A stretch of DNA of 5,861 bases. Origin: Microthrixaceae bacterium. GTDB taxonomy: Bacteria > Actinomycetota > Acidimicrobiia > Acidimicrobiales > Acidimicrobilacustridaceae. The translations under genes were made by a program, and so were the position numbers. The stretch lies in NCBI GenBank assembly GCA_947455015.1, contig CANGMY010000106.1, forward strand, positions 1 through 5,861, given 5' to 3'. The notes under the pieces are model-generated. The model did not search any database. It saw only the letters and a program-made list of their open reading frames with translations, and was not told where the DNA came from. Position 1 is the first letter of the stretch; every line of letters begins with the position of its first letter. This document shows positions 5,527 to 5,861 of this stretch, piece by piece.

Positions 5527-5861
5527 ATGGCGACCAAAGACGATGCAAACGCAAAGAAGATTGTGGCGACCAATCGGTCGGCTCGTCACGATTATGAGGT
5601 TCTCGACACTGTCGAAGCCGGTCTTGTGCTGCGCGGATCTGAAGTCAAGTCGCTGCGCGAGGCGCAGGTACAAATCAAAGAAGCGTTTGCCCGATTCGAT
5701 CAAGGCGAAGCCTGGCTCATCGGAATGCACATCGCCCCGTGGGGAACAAGCGCCGCGCACGACCTCGCCGAGCCTGATCGCAAACGGAAGTTGTTGTTAC
5801 ACCGCGAACAGATCGAACGCTGGCGAATGCGCGTTGATCTTGAACGACTCTCGATTGTGCC
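5527..5861 (+). CDS. smpB: SsrA-binding protein SmpB (3' end outside window)
   Basis: SmpB binds tmRNA (SsrA) and brings it to stalled ribosomes for trans-translation; it acts in the cytosol. The visible 111 codons cover about two thirds of a family member of about 155-165 residues. Seen: the N-terminal ATNRSARHDYEVLDTVEAGL (14-33) and LRGSEVKSLR (35-44), then EAFARFDQGEAWLIGMHIAPW (52-72), ending at the DRKRKLLLHREQI helix (84-96), all in the order of E. coli SmpB. The missing part is the last strands of the barrel and the basic C-terminal tail that enters the mRNA channel. The ATG at 5527 follows an in-frame TGA at 5515 with no other start between. SmpB is often encoded near ssrA, which would lie to the right of the window if it is linked here. 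Confidence 0.96.
   Translation, partial: MATKDDANAKKIVATNRSARHDYEVLDTVEAGLVLRGSEVKSLREAQVQIKEAFARFDQGEAWLIGMHIAPWGTSAAHDLAEPDRKRKLLLHREQIERWRMRVDLERLSIV

Overview
The window is one end of a bacterial chromosome segment dominated by cysteine and sulfate-assimilation genes. It probably comes from an actinobacterium. A Mec-type JAMM peptidase, a CysM-type cysteine synthase and murI sit in the same order as the mec/cysM/murI region of Mycobacterium tuberculosis. GTG starts are frequent, and several genes have a TANNNT hexamer exactly six bases before the start codon and no Shine-Dalgarno, as expected of leaderless actinobacterial mRNAs. Base composition looks only moderately GC-rich by eye (not computed), which would fit a lineage such as Acidimicrobiia better than Mycobacterium or Streptomyces; this is inference.

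Layout. Five genes lie on the minus strand. In transcription order they are mec (4901-4482), cysM (4384-3434), murI (3391-2573), cysD (2461-1559) and a cysN-cysC fusion (from 1559, running off the window at base 1). Two genes lie on the plus strand: a carboxymuconolactone decarboxylase/AhpD-like protein (4967-5488) and the 5' part of smpB (from 5527, running off the right end). The mec and AhpD-like genes diverge from a 65-base spacer. No gap without a gene exceeds about 115 bases. No tRNA, rRNA, CRISPR, insertion sequence or phage feature was seen.

How the genes fit together. CysD and CysN form ATP sulfurylase (sulfate to APS), and the CysC part of the fusion phosphorylates APS to PAPS. PAPS or APS is then reduced to sulfide by enzymes outside the window. 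The CysM-like enzyme makes cysteine and keeps the arginine that in M. tuberculosis CysM selects O-phosphoserine. In that pathway sulfur arrives as a thiocarboxylate on the small carrier CysO, and Mec releases the finished cysteine from CysO. Here mec and cysM are adjacent, but the cysO gene that normally sits between them is missing; only 97 bases separate them. MurI makes D-glutamate for peptidoglycan and is a positional neighbour rather than a sulfur gene. SmpB belongs to tmRNA ribosome rescue.

The most interesting non-coding signals are three. A strong extended -10 promoter before cysD is bracketed by a perfect 8-bp inverted repeat and looks like a regulated sulfate-assimilation promoter. 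A leaderless-type promoter signature recurs at mec, murI and the AhpD-like gene. The divergent mec/AhpD-like promoters are placed so that their -35 regions would coincide.
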